Assembly: GCF_900108565.1 (NCBI RefSeq)
Contig: NZ_LT629971.1
Coordinates: forward strand, 1,054,001 to 1,118,000
Length of the DNA: 64,000 nt
Reading direction: 5' to 3'
Origin: Mycolicibacterium rutilum
GTDB lineage: Bacteria > Actinomycetota > Actinomycetes > Mycobacteriales > Mycobacteriaceae
This document shows positions 25,526 through 34,204 of this stretch, one piece after another. The position numbers and the translations under genes were made by a program. The notes under the pieces were generated by a model. It worked only from the letters and a program-made list of their open reading frames with translations. It did no database searches and had not been told where the DNA came from. The first letter of the stretch is position 1. Each line of letters opens with the position of its first letter.

Positions 25526-28500
25526 GTGGCGCTGCCTACGGGTCCGGTCGATGCTCGAGGCGAGTCGCGTGTCGCCTCGGACGACACTTTGCGCCTTCAG
25601 ATCCTCGGACCACTGCGGATCTGGCGGGACGGGGCCGAAGTGGACCCGGGCCCCCGCCAGCAGGCTGCCCTGCTGGGTCTCCTGCTGGCCAGGGAGAGCC
25701 GACCGATCAGCACAGCCGAGCTCATCGATCTGATCTGGGACGAGAACGCACCGGCCAGCGCGATGAACGTGCTGCACAAATACGTCGGCATGCTGCGACG
25801 GCTGCTCGAGCCCGGGTTGCAGCCACGTGAAAGCGGCTCATACCTGCTCCGGCGGAACAACGGCTACCTGTTCACAGCTGGCCTGGCCAGACTGGATCTG
25901 GCACTGTTCCGGCGATACACCGCCGCCGGTGCGGCCGCCGTGACGGAGCACCGACGAGACGCCGCACTCGACGATTACGCGCAGGCGTTGGACCTGTGGA
26001 CCGGCGCCGCCGGTGATGGACTCGTCCAGACCCGGGCGGCGACGGCCGTCTTCGCCTCCCTGAACGAGGACTTCTTCGATGCCTGTGTCGCCGCATCCGA
26101 ACTCGCGATAGAGCTCGGGCGCCCGGAGCGGGTTCTGACGGCGCTGCGGCTGGCGGCCGAGATCGGCCCACTGCACGAGCCCGTACAAGCCGGCCTCATC
26201 GCGACCCTGGGTGCGGCGGGGCGACAGGGCGAGGCGCTGGCGGTCTACCAGGAGGTGCGCACCCGGCTCGTGGAGGACCTCGGCATCGATCCGGGGCCGA
26301 CCCTCGAGGCCGCGCAACGCGCTGTCCTGACTCAGGCGTCGGCTCCCGTTGCCGCGCAATCGAACTCAGAACAGCCGACCAGACTCGTCGGCCACGCGGA
26401 AGAACTGGCCGTGCTGCGGCAGATGGTCGATGTCGCAGGGGAGGGCGGCTCCTGTCTCGCGATCGTCGAAGGGCAACCCGGCTCGGGTAAGACCACCGTC
26501 CTGCAGGAGGCCGCCGCGGACGCCGATTCGCGCGGCCTGTTCGTGGTGTGGGGGAACTCGCTGGAAGGTGAGGGCACACCGTCGATGTGGCCGTGGGTCC
26601 AAGCCGTCGGCGCGGTCTTGGCGACCCTGCCACCCGCCGCGCAGGAGAAGTGGCTTGCCAGCGACGTGGGCCGGCTCATCAGGCCGCACGAGGGCATACT
26701 CGCCGGCTCGTTCCTTCCGGACAGCGGCACGCAGTTCCGCCTGTTCGAGGGTGTCGTCGGCGTCCTGGCGGAGGCGGCGGCCCAGCGGCCGATCCTGCTG
26801 GTGCTCGACGACCTGCACTGGGCGGACGACACGTCGCTGCAGATGCTCACTCATCTGGCGGCTCGGTTGCCCAGCGCCACAGTCGTCTTCGGGGCGCTGC
26901 GTGACCGCGCCCCGGCGCCCGGTACGGCGTTGGCGCGCACGCTCGCCGCGACCAGCCGAGTGGCAGGGCACCGGCGGATCAGGGTCCGCCCGTTGTCGGT
27001 TGCCGAAGCCGCCGAGGTCGTCCGCCGTGAGACCGGGAGCGTGCCCGACGAGGCGCTGACGCGCAGCGTCTACGCGCGCACCTCAGGCAACCCGTTCTTC
27101 GTGCGCGAACTTGCGCGCTTTCTCGCCGACAACGGAGCACTCGACTCGACGGCCGCGGTCAGTGCCGGAGTGCCGGCCACCGTGCGTGACCTCGTGCGGG
27201 ATCGGTTGGCCCGACTGGACGACGCCACCAGGGATCTGCTCATGGCAGCGTCTCTGGTCGGTCGCATCGTCCGGGTTGACGTACTCGCCGAAGCCGCCGG
27301 TATCGACCTGCCGACATGCCTCGACCGGCTCGAGGCCCTCGTATCGTCGGGCACGGTCGAGCCGACTCCCGGCGACCCGTACACGTTCCGGTTCGCGCAT
27401 GACCTGGTTCGCGAGTCCGTCGTCGGCATCATTCCGCCACGACGCGCCGGCCAGCTGCACATGCAGATCGCCGATGCGCTCGAACGGGTCTCCTCTGCAG
27501 AGGAAGCGGTCGCCGAACAACTCGCCTACCACCTGTGGTCGGCCGGCCCGCTCGCCGACCCGAAACGCACCGCGGCGGCGTTGGTGCGAGCAGGCAGCTG
27601 TGCGGCGACGAAGTCCGCACTCGAGGCCGCCGAGCGGCACCTGCGGTCTGCCGTCGAAATCTCACACAACGCTCGCCTGCCCGAACTGGAGCTGGCGGCC
27701 CTGTCCCAGTTGACCGCGGTCGTCGGTATGCGATCCATGTACGGTGCCGCGTCGGTCGACCTGATGACCCGTGCCGAGGTGCTGGCACGCGAACTCGGCC
27801 ACGAGTTGGAAGCCACCGGGTTTCTGTACTCGAGGTGGGCTGCCCATGCGCAAGGCATCGAACTCGATCGCAGCGGACCGCTGGCGCGCCGCCTGCTCGA
27901 ACAAGGCTATGCCTCCGCTGACCCGATCGTGAAGGCATACGGCCTGCAGGCGTGGGGGATTCATCAGTGGGACATCGGCAATATCGGCGAGGCGTTCCGC
28001 TATCTGAGCCAGTCTGAGCGGACCCTGCTCGCCAACCTTGCACGTCACGACGAGGATCCTGTTCGCCGCGATCTGAAGTTGCTGATGACCGGGATGCTTG
28101 CAGAAGTGACCGCGCTGCACGGGGATATCGAGGGCGCCCGAGGCCTCCTGGATACCCTGGAAGCGACCGCGGGCGACAGCCCCTATCGAATTACGGTGTG
28201 GGCCAGCATGACTGCGAGGATAGCGTCGATAGTCGGCGATCCGGACTGGGCACTTCCCGTTGTCGGACGGGGCATCGCGGTGGATCCGAGTTTTTCGTTC
28301 GTCTTCCTCGGCACCTATCAGCGCCTCGCTCGCTGCTGGGCCTTGGTGATGGTCGGGAAGGGCACTGATGCAACGATTTCGGAGGCGCAGAAGCTGATCG
28401 CCGCCAACCTGCTCGATCCGCCCCGTTCGTGCGTTGCCACCTGGTACGGCCTGCTCGGTGAAATGCACCTGGCCGTCGGGGCGACTGAGGCGGCGGCCGG

Positions 28501-28714
28501 TGCCCTCGATCGGGCAGATTTCTATCTCAATGCTTACGGGCAGCGCAATCCCGAGGGTCTGTTGTTGCTGCTTCGCGCGCGCCTTCTGCATGCCCGAGGT
28601 GAACCTACCGGGGTTGTCCGCAGGGCCGCCGAGAGGGCGCGCGCACTGTCCCTCGAACGCGAGGCACGTCTCTACGCCGACCGCGCGGAGCTGTTTCTGT
28701 CCGAACTCGACTGA
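25526..28714 (+). CDS. BTAD/AAA ATPase transcriptional regulator (AfsR/SARP-like)
   Basis: A protein of about 1062 residues. It has an N-terminal OmpR-type winged helix (LQILGPLRIWRDG to SYLLRRNNGYLF, about residues 20-115) and a bacterial transcriptional activation domain with TPR-like helices to about 255. An ATPase domain follows with Walker A GQPGSGKTT near 316 and Walker B ILLVLDDLHWAD near 422, and then a long helical repeat region. This is the architecture of AfsR-type signalling ATPases. I prefer GTG at 25526 because GGGAG lies 8 bases upstream; TTG at 25511 and GTG at 25517 are alternatives. The target genes are not evident; the neighbours are convergent or divergent. Confidence 0.88.
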   Translation: MALPTGPVDARGESRVASDDTLRLQILGPLRIWRDGAEVDPGPRQQAALLGLLLARESRPISTAELIDLIWDENAPASAMNVLHKYVGMLRRLLEPGLQPRESGSYLLRRNNGYLFTAGLARLDLALFRRYTAAGAAAVTEHRRDAALDDYAQALDLWTGAAGDGLVQTRAATAVFASLNEDFFDACVAASELAIELGRPERVLTALRLAAEIGPLHEPVQAGLIATLGAAGRQGEALAVYQEVRTRLVEDLGIDPGPTLEAAQRAVLTQASAPVAAQSNSEQPTRLVGHAEELAVLRQMVDVAGEGGSCLAIVEGQPGSGKTTVLQEAAADADSRGLFVVWGNSLEGEGTPSMWPWVQAVGAVLATLPPAAQEKWLASDVGRLIRPHEGILAGSFLPDSGTQFRLFEGVVGVLAEAAAQRPILLVLDDLHWADDTSLQMLTHLAARLPSATVVFGALRDRAPAPGTALARTLAATSRVAGHRRIRVRPLSVAEAAEVVRRETGSVPDEALTRSVYARTSGNPFFVRELARFLADNGALDSTAAVSAGVPATVRDLVRDRLARLDDATRDLLMAASLVGRIVRVDVLAEAAGIDLPTCLDRLEALVSSGTVEPTPGDPYTFRFAHDLVRESVVGIIPPRRAGQLHMQIADALERVSSAEEAVAEQLAYHLWSAGPLADPKRTAAALVRAGSCAATKSALEAAERHLRSAVEISHNARLPELELAALSQLTAVVGMRSMYGAASVDLMTRAEVLARELGHELEATGFLYSRWAAHAQGIELDRSGPLARRLLEQGYASADPIVKAYGLQAWGIHQWDIGNIGEAFRYLSQSERTLLANLARHDEDPVRRDLKLLMTGMLAEVTALHGDIEGARGLLDTLEATAGDSPYRITVWASMTARIASIVGDPDWALPVVGRGIAVDPSFSFVFLGTYQRLARCWALVMVGKGTDATISEAQKLIAANLLDPPRSCVATWYGLLGEMHLAVGATEAAAGALDRADFYLNAYGQRNPEGLLLLLRARLLHARGEPTGVVRRAAERARALSLEREARLYADRAELFLSELD

Positions 28715-28740
28715 GCCTCGCGCCTTCGCGGGAGATGCGG

Positions 28741-30102
28741 TCAGGAACCGACGGCGCGCTCGAGGTCCTTCAGCGCCGTCTCGAGGTGCCCGAGCAACCG
28801 CTGCAGATGCGGGACGTTGCGGCGGTCGCCGACCAAGCCAAAGTCCAGGAACTCGGCGCGGTTGGCCAGCGTGATGTTGAGAGCCTGCCCGTCGAGCGGA
28901 ATGGAGAACGGGTAGTTGCCGTCGAGCCGAGCACCGTTCCAGTACAGGGGTTCCCGCGCACCCGGCACATTGGAGATGACCAGATTGAACGGCGGCGGCG
29001 CGGTGCGCACGAAGCCGGGCAGCAGACCGAACGCCAGGCCGCTGATCAGAAACGCCGACACCGCGAGTTGCTGCGTACGCGGCAGCTCCGAGTACACCTT
29101 CTTGTTGTCGCGCATCGACGCGGCGATGGTCGCCAGCCGCCGGGCGGGGTCCTCGACATCGGTGGCCAGGTTGCACAGGATCGCACCGACCAGGTTGCCG
29201 CCGCCCTCGACGTCCTGTTCGGTGCGCAGGTTGACCGGCACCATCGCCACCAGCGGTGTGTCGGGTAGCGCGTTCTGATCGGCCAGATAGAGCCGCAGCG
29301 CGCCCGCGCACATCGCCAGCACGACGTCGTTGACGGTCACACCGGCCTCGGCCTTGACCTTCTTGATGCGGTCCAACGCCCACGACTGCGCCGCCACCCG
29401 GCGGGCGCCGCCGATGCGCACGTTCAGCATCGTCTTCGGCGCCCGGAACGGCAGCGTCAGCTGCTGCTCGAGCAGCGCCGCACGCGCCAGCGACACCGTG
29501 GTCGGCGCGACCCCGGCCACCGAACCCGCGACCTGCCCGAGGGTCTGCAGCAACGACGGACCGGAGGTGTCGCGCGGTGCGCTGCGCCGGGGCGGCAGGC
29601 TCCACGGTGCGCGCACCTCGGTTTCGGTGGCGTCAGGCGACAGCACCCGCTGCATCACCTTCATCGCCGACACCCCGTCGATCAGCGAGTGGTGGAACTT
29701 GGTGTACACCGCGAACCGGCCGTCGCTGAGACCTTCGATCAGGTGCGCCTCCCACAGCGGGCGGTGCCGGTCGAGCAGCGTGCCGTGCAGCCGGGAGATC
29801 AGCTCCAGCAGGTCACGGACGCGGCCGGGCGACGGCAGCGCCGAGCGGCGCAGGTGGTAGTCCAGTTCGACATCCCGATCGGCGGACCACACGACGTTGG
29901 TCAGCCCGCCGAAGAACGCCGGATGCTTGCGGAACGTGGGCTGCACGTCGGTCTGGGACAGCAGCTCGTCGGCCAGCCCGCGGAGGTATTCGGGGCCGGC
30001 GCCCTCGGGCGGTTCGAACAGTTGCAGCCCCCCGACATGCATTGGATGCTCGCGTGATTCGCCGAGCAGGAAGATCGCGTCGGTCGGCGATATCGGCTGC
30101 AT
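28741..30102 (-). CDS. WS/DGAT wax-ester synthase / diacylglycerol acyltransferase
   Basis: A 453-residue acyltransferase of the mycobacterial Tgs family, which makes triacylglycerol or wax esters from acyl-CoA. The catalytic HHSLIDG is at residues 137-143, and the C-terminal domain has NLVISNVPGAREPLYWNGARL. The start is the ATG at 30102 preceded by GGAGG; the frame is open 24 codons further without such a site. A TetR gene lies 75 bases upstream on the same strand. Confidence 0.94.
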   Translation of the reverse strand: MQPISPTDAIFLLGESREHPMHVGGLQLFEPPEGAGPEYLRGLADELLSQTDVQPTFRKHPAFFGGLTNVVWSADRDVELDYHLRRSALPSPGRVRDLLELISRLHGTLLDRHRPLWEAHLIEGLSDGRFAVYTKFHHSLIDGVSAMKVMQRVLSPDATETEVRAPWSLPPRRSAPRDTSGPSLLQTLGQVAGSVAGVAPTTVSLARAALLEQQLTLPFRAPKTMLNVRIGGARRVAAQSWALDRIKKVKAEAGVTVNDVVLAMCAGALRLYLADQNALPDTPLVAMVPVNLRTEQDVEGGGNLVGAILCNLATDVEDPARRLATIAASMRDNKKVYSELPRTQQLAVSAFLISGLAFGLLPGFVRTAPPPFNLVISNVPGAREPLYWNGARLDGNYPFSIPLDGQALNITLANRAEFLDFGLVGDRRNVPHLQRLLGHLETALKDLERAVGS

Positions 30103-30177
30103 GGGACCTCCACTGTCCGTGCTTCGTGTCGTCACAAACGTGGTGGATACATCCCCCACCGTGGCGTTCGACAAACG

Positions 30178-30780
30178 TCACACCGCTCGCAACCCATACA
30201 AGTATGTCGTCAGATACTCCTCGATGACAGGGCGCCGGACCTCGCGGGAACCGGGCATCGTGATGAGCAGTGCGTAGAGCCCGACCAGGAACGACACCCC
30301 GTTGAGCATCACGTCGACCTCGCCCGGGATCTCGCCGCGTTGCTGCGCACGCTGCAGTTCCTCGACCACGGCGACGATCACGGGATGGGTCGTCCACTCC
30401 TCCGACGGCGGCCGGGTCGTCGAGAAGTGCAGAGCCAGAAAGTCTTTGAACAGCCGCGCCCCGAGGCGGCGCTCGAGTGCTTCGAGCGCCTCGACGGCCT
30501 TGGCGAGGGTGGCGCGGACGTCATGCCCACGGCGGTAGTAGTGGCTGAGCTCGGCGGCCATCCGCTCCTGCTCCCGGCGCTCGAGTTCGAGCAGGACGTG
30601 CTCCTTGGTCGGGAAGTGGAAGAAGAACGTGGCATGCGCGACACCGGCGGCGTCGACGATGGCGCCGACGTCGGCCGCGGCGATCCCGCCGCGCTTGAAC
30701 TCGGCGATGGCCGCACCCAGGAGCCGCTCGCGGGTCTGCACGCCCTTTCGGGCGCGCTCCGACTTCTCCGTCTTCGGCAC
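30178..30780 (-). CDS. TetR-family regulator
   Basis: A 200-residue TetR protein with helix-turn-helix AADVGAIVDAAGVAHATFFFHF. GTG at 30778-30780 is the start. It is divergent from the membrane-protein/oxidase-subunit operon, and the region between them holds two matching 18-base operator-like sites, one near each start, so autoregulation plus control of that operon is likely. The WS/DGAT gene follows on the same strand and may be co-transcribed. Confidence 0.92.
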   Translation of the reverse strand: MPKTEKSERARKGVQTRERLLGAAIAEFKRGGIAAADVGAIVDAAGVAHATFFFHFPTKEHVLLELERREQERMAAELSHYYRRGHDVRATLAKAVEALEALERRLGARLFKDFLALHFSTTRPPSEEWTTHPVIVAVVEELQRAQQRGEIPGEVDVMLNGVSFLVGLYALLITMPGSREVRRPVIEEYLTTYLYGLRAV

Positions 30781-30832
30781 TATCGGCTCCGTCTTCCGGC
30801 TACTCCTGCGCGCAGCCTAGCGGGTCAATTAC

Positions 30833-30850
30833 TGACTTGAATCAGAAATA
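30833..30850 (-). promoter_or_regulatory. TetR operator-like site 1 (tetR side)
   Basis: Read on the minus strand it is TATTTCTGATTCAAGTCA, with an inner TGA-N6-TCA palindrome. It lies 52 bases upstream of the tetR start codon. The same TATTTCTGA-N6-TCA pattern occurs at 30947-30964 in the opposite orientation, facing the divergent operon. Confidence 0.65.
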
Positions 30851-30946
30851 AGTCTTCCGTTCCAGCGCCGAAGCCGATACCGTTCAGCCGACAGTATCGG
30901 TTGTGACAGGCGATTCAATCGCGCCGAGCGAGCCGCACCGGCCGGC

Positions 30947-30964
30947 TATTTCTGACTTGAGTCA
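30947..30964 (+). promoter_or_regulatory. TetR operator-like site 2 (operon side)
   Basis: TATTTCTGACTTGAGTCA, with the near-perfect palindrome TGACTTGAGTCA at 30953-30964. It ends 19 bases before the GTG of the first membrane-protein gene, so a bound repressor would block the promoter or early transcript. It matches site 1 over TATTTCTGA and TCA. Confidence 0.65.
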
Positions 30965-30983
30965 TAACGGGAGGGCACCACAC

Positions 30984-31727
30984 GTGCAGATCCTCGAGCA
31001 GGTTCAGGACCTGCCGAAGGCAGGCAACATCAAAGCCCAGTGGGTGAGCCTGTGGACCGGCCCCGCGGTGGGCGCCGTCCTGCTGGTCGCGCTGATCGCC
31101 TTCCCGGGATTCTGGCCGCCGATGTCGCCGCTGCTGAGCGCCGAGCAGGTGGCGGCGTTCTACGCCGAGAACACCGCATGGATCCGGTTCAGCCAGGTGA
31201 CGTTCAACCTGTGCGGGATCATGATCCTGCCGTTCTTCATGGTGATCGTCGCGCAGATGAAGCGGATGAAGACCCAGAGCCACGTCTTCGCGTACTGCTA
31301 TCTCACCGCAATTGTCAGCAGCGCAACGATTTTCGCGTTGTCGAACATCTTCTTCCTGGTCGCGGCGTTCCGGCCGGAGCGCAACCCGGAGTTGGTGATG
31401 GTACTCAACGATCTTGCCTGGATCGTGTTCATCGCGCCCGTCGGGATGGCCGTCACCCAGTTCGTCCTGCTCGCCGTCGCGGTCTACTTCGACGACGGTC
31501 CCGACCCAGTGTTTCCCCGGTGGGTCGGGCACTACTCGCTGGCCACCGGGATCGCGATGATCCCCGCCGCAGGCGCCGCCGTGTTTCAGAGCGGCCCGCT
31601 GGCCTGGGACGGCTTGCTGTCGTTCTGGTTGCGCAACGGCGCCTTCGCGCTGTTCGTGATCGTGATGTTCTTCGTGCTGCGGCGGGCGGTGTTGCGTCAA
31701 GCCCGCGAAGACCAGGTCATCCGGTGA
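30984..31727 (+). CDS. Polytopic membrane protein, first of a paralogous pair
   Basis: A 247-residue protein with about six transmembrane helices and no family name I can assign. The GTG at 30984 follows GGGAGGGC; the frame is open upstream to 30903 but the palindromic operator lies in that extension, so the later start is favoured. It shares with the next gene product the patterns FxAENxxxI, FRxxRxPExVxxLxDL and GPxAWxGxLxFW, so the pair arose by duplication. It is coupled to the next gene by GTGA. Confidence 0.75.
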   Translation: MQILEQVQDLPKAGNIKAQWVSLWTGPAVGAVLLVALIAFPGFWPPMSPLLSAEQVAAFYAENTAWIRFSQVTFNLCGIMILPFFMVIVAQMKRMKTQSHVFAYCYLTAIVSSATIFALSNIFFLVAAFRPERNPELVMVLNDLAWIVFIAPVGMAVTQFVLLAVAVYFDDGPDPVFPRWVGHYSLATGIAMIPAAGAAVFQSGPLAWDGLLSFWLRNGAFALFVIVMFFVLRRAVLRQAREDQVIR

Positions 31728-32473
31728 GCATCCTGACCGCGCGCCGGTTCGCCGCGCCGACCGGAGAGGACCCCGGCGGTAAGCGCGACGTCCGGTGGGT
31801 GTGCTGGTTCTTCCCGGCGTGGTACGCGGTGTTCGGCGTGATCATCTGCGTGCTGGCGCGGGTGACGCCGCCACCGCGGCCCGACGTGACCGCCGCCGAC
31901 AAGGTCAACTTCTTCGCCGAGAACGGGTTGACCATCCAGATCGGGTTCTGCCTGCTGCTGATCCTGCTCGGCGGAGCGGCGGTGACCAACGGCCTGGTCG
32001 CCTATCACATGATGCGGATGTCGGTGGGCTCGGTGTTCGCCTACGGCTACATCGGCGGCATGGGGGTCGGGGCGCTGCCAGGCTTCCTGCTGGTGGCGGT
32101 GTGCTTCCTGACCGCCACCTTCCGGGCCGACCGGGATCCCGAGATCGTCAGCCTGCTCTACGACCTCGGCATGCTGTCCTACAACGGGTCACTGGGCTGC
32201 TTCTCGGTGGCGTACCTGGTGTTCGCGATCGCCATCCTCTACGACAAGAACGACATCTTCCCGAAATGGTTCGCGTACGTGACCATCTGGCAGATCATCA
32301 CGGAGGTCATCGCGACGCAGATGTTCGTCGCCCACTCGGGGCCGTTCGCGTGGAACGGTTCCCTGGCGTTCTGGTGGTCGGTCGTGGTCTTCAGCATCTG
32401 GCTGGGAGCGCTGATCCTGCTGCTGCGCCGGGCGACCATGCGCGAACCCGCCGATTCGCCTGGACTGCACTGA
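31724..32473 (+). CDS. Polytopic membrane protein, second of a paralogous pair
   Basis: A 249-residue protein with about six transmembrane helices, homologous to the preceding product (FFAENGLTIQ, FRADRDPEIVSLLYDLG, SGPFAWNGSLAFWW align with it). No metal- or heme-ligand pattern of a known oxidase subunit is obvious. The GTG at 31724 overlaps the previous stop, and the oxidase subunit III gene starts 11 bases after its TGA, so all act together in or at the membrane. Confidence 0.75.
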   Translation: MSILTARRFAAPTGEDPGGKRDVRWVCWFFPAWYAVFGVIICVLARVTPPPRPDVTAADKVNFFAENGLTIQIGFCLLLILLGGAAVTNGLVAYHMMRMSVGSVFAYGYIGGMGVGALPGFLLVAVCFLTATFRADRDPEIVSLLYDLGMLSYNGSLGCFSVAYLVFAIAILYDKNDIFPKWFAYVTIWQIITEVIATQMFVAHSGPFAWNGSLAFWWSVVVFSIWLGALILLLRRATMREPADSPGLH

Positions 32474-32484
32474 CGGGAACGACT

Positions 32485-33063
32485 GTGACGCAGACTGATT
32501 CACATCCGAAGCCGACGAACGGCCGCCTGCCCGGCGATGTCGACATGTGGGTGATGGTCCTCGGTGACCTGATCATCTTCGGGGGCTACTTCATCGTCTT
32601 CATGGTCTACCGCGCCATGAACCCCGCGGAGTTCCTGGCCGCGCAGCAGCACCTCGACATCAACCTCGGTGTGCTCAACACCGTGATCCTGCTGACGAGT
32701 TCGTGGTTCGTCGCCCGCAGCGTACTGGCCGCCAGGTCCGGCAACCCCGCCCAGGCGATCCGCCTCGTCTACGCCGGCGGCGGGTGCGGGCTGCTGTTCA
32801 TGGCGGTCAAGGGTTACGAGTGGTTCGCCAAAATCACGGCGGGTCACACGAACTCCGACATGTTCTACGCGTTTTACTACGTGCTGACCGGGGTGCATCT
32901 GATCCACGTGTTGATCGGGCTGATCGTGCTCGGGGTGGTGGTGCGGGAGTTGCGCAATCCCGGCCGGCGGCGCGCCTCGCTGGTCGAGTCCGGCGCGGTG
33001 TACTGGCACATGGTCGACCTGCTGTGGGTCGTCATCTTCGGCCTGCTCTACGTGATGAGGTGA
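32485..33063 (+). CDS. Heme-copper oxidase subunit III-like (NorE type)
   Basis: A 192-residue membrane protein of the cytochrome c oxidase subunit III family. Typical segments are GDVDMWVMVLGDLIIFGGYF, YYVLTGVHLIHVLIGL and the terminal SGAVYWHMVDLLWVVIF. The short five-helix form matches NorE-like proteins that accompany nitric oxide reductases or alternative oxidases. No subunit I or II gene is in the operon or elsewhere in the window. It lies between the membrane pair and a subunit IV-like gene. Confidence 0.87.
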   Translation: MTQTDSHPKPTNGRLPGDVDMWVMVLGDLIIFGGYFIVFMVYRAMNPAEFLAAQQHLDINLGVLNTVILLTSSWFVARSVLAARSGNPAQAIRLVYAGGGCGLLFMAVKGYEWFAKITAGHTNSDMFYAFYYVLTGVHLIHVLIGLIVLGVVVRELRNPGRRRASLVESGAVYWHMVDLLWVVIFGLLYVMR

Positions 33064-33065
33064 TC

Positions 33066-33359
33066 ATGACCGAGACGACCGGCGCCGCGCACACAACCGC
33101 GCGCACCATGACCTGGACGTGGGTTGCGCTCACCGCAATCACGGTCGGGTCGTGGTGGTTGGCGCCCGCCCACTTCACCGACACCGTGCACCCCAGCACC
33201 CCGATCACCGCACTGGTGTTGATGCTCACCGCGATCAAGGCCCGCCTGATCATCCGCAACTTCATGGAGGTCGGAACCGCGCCGCGCTGGCTGAAGCACT
33301 CGACCGACGCCTGGCTGATCGTGCTGCTGGTCGCGGTGTTCGTGATCTACCTGGTGTGA
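33066..33359 (+). CDS. Cytochrome c oxidase subunit IV-like (NorF type) small membrane protein
   Basis: A 97-residue protein with three hydrophobic helices (TWTWVALTAITVGSWWLA, ITALVLMLTAIKARLII, WLIVLLVAVFVIYLV), matching prokaryotic oxidase subunit IV/NorF-like proteins. ATG at 33066 is 2 bases after the subunit III stop. It overlaps the next gene, a methyltransferase, as GTGA (33356-33359). Confidence 0.8.
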   Translation: MTETTGAAHTTARTMTWTWVALTAITVGSWWLAPAHFTDTVHPSTPITALVLMLTAIKARLIIRNFMEVGTAPRWLKHSTDAWLIVLLVAVFVIYLV

Positions 33360-34204
33360 CGACGGGTAGCTTCGATGTGGTGACCGACCGCATCGACGCC
33401 AGCGCGCTGCAGGGTGTGTCCGAGACCGCACTGCTGACCCTCAACGGCCGCGCGCACCAAGCCCGTCACCCGCGCGCCATCATCGACGACCCGATGGCGA
33501 TCCGGCTGGTCGACGCCATCGACTTCGACTTCGACAAGTTCGGCCGCAAGGGCCAGGAGATGGCGCTGCGCTCGTTGGCGTTCGACAAAGCCACCGCGGA
33601 CTATCTCGCCCAGCATCCGCGCGCCACCGTCGTCGCGCTCGCCGAGGGATTGCAGACCACGTTCTGGCGGCTGGACGCACGCATCCCCGATGCCCAGTTC
33701 CGTTGGCTCACTGTGGACCTCGAGCCGATCATTGAACTACGGCGCAGGCTGTTGCCGGGGTCGCCGCGGATCACCACCCTCGCCCAGTCCGCGCTGGACT
33801 ACACCTGGACGGACCGGGTGGACACCGCCGAGGGCGTGTTCATCACCGCCGAAGGCCTGCTGATGTATCTGCCACCCGACGACGCGATGGGGCTGATCAC
33901 CAACTGCGCCAAGCGGTTTCCAGGCGCTCGGATGCTCTTCGACCTGCCGCCGGTACTGGTGAAGCGGTTCGCCCCCAAGGGGCTGCGGTCCTCGCGGAGC
34001 TACCGGGTCCCGCCGATGCCGTTCAGCCTGTCGGCCGCAGAGCTGGCCAACCTGGCCGGCACGGTGCCCGGGATCCGGGCCGTGCACGACCTGCCGATGC
34101 CGCGGGGCCGAGGGTTCTTCTTCGAGAAGGTGTTTCCGGCCGTCTGGCGTTCGAAGGCGGTCATGAACTACCGCGGGGCGTACACGCTGCTCGAGTTCGG
34201 CTGA
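33356..34204 (+). CDS. Leucine-carboxyl-methyltransferase-like O-methyltransferase
   Basis: A 282-residue SAM-dependent methyltransferase of the LCMT/TcmP-like family that is expanded in mycobacteria. Visible marks are TALLTLNGRAHQARHPRAIIDDPMA near the start, VVALAEGLQTTFWRLD (motif I region), WLTVDLEPIIELRR and GVFITAEGLLMYLP. The GTG at 33356 overlaps the preceding stop, so it belongs to the TetR-controlled operon. The last 37 bases overlap the convergent kinase-like gene. Substrate unknown. Confidence 0.85.
   Translation: MTTGSFDVVTDRIDASALQGVSETALLTLNGRAHQARHPRAIIDDPMAIRLVDAIDFDFDKFGRKGQEMALRSLAFDKATADYLAQHPRATVVALAEGLQTTFWRLDARIPDAQFRWLTVDLEPIIELRRRLLPGSPRITTLAQSALDYTWTDRVDTAEGVFITAEGLLMYLPPDDAMGLITNCAKRFPGARMLFDLPPVLVKRFAPKGLRSSRSYRVPPMPFSLSAAELANLAGTVPGIRAVHDLPMPRGRGFFFEKVFPAVWRSKAVMNYRGAYTLLEFG

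Noticed and set aside
27662..29605. Long minus-strand open frame spanning the end of the BTAD regulator and the WS/DGAT gene
   Set aside because: It crosses two well-supported genes in different frames and its translation has no family features.
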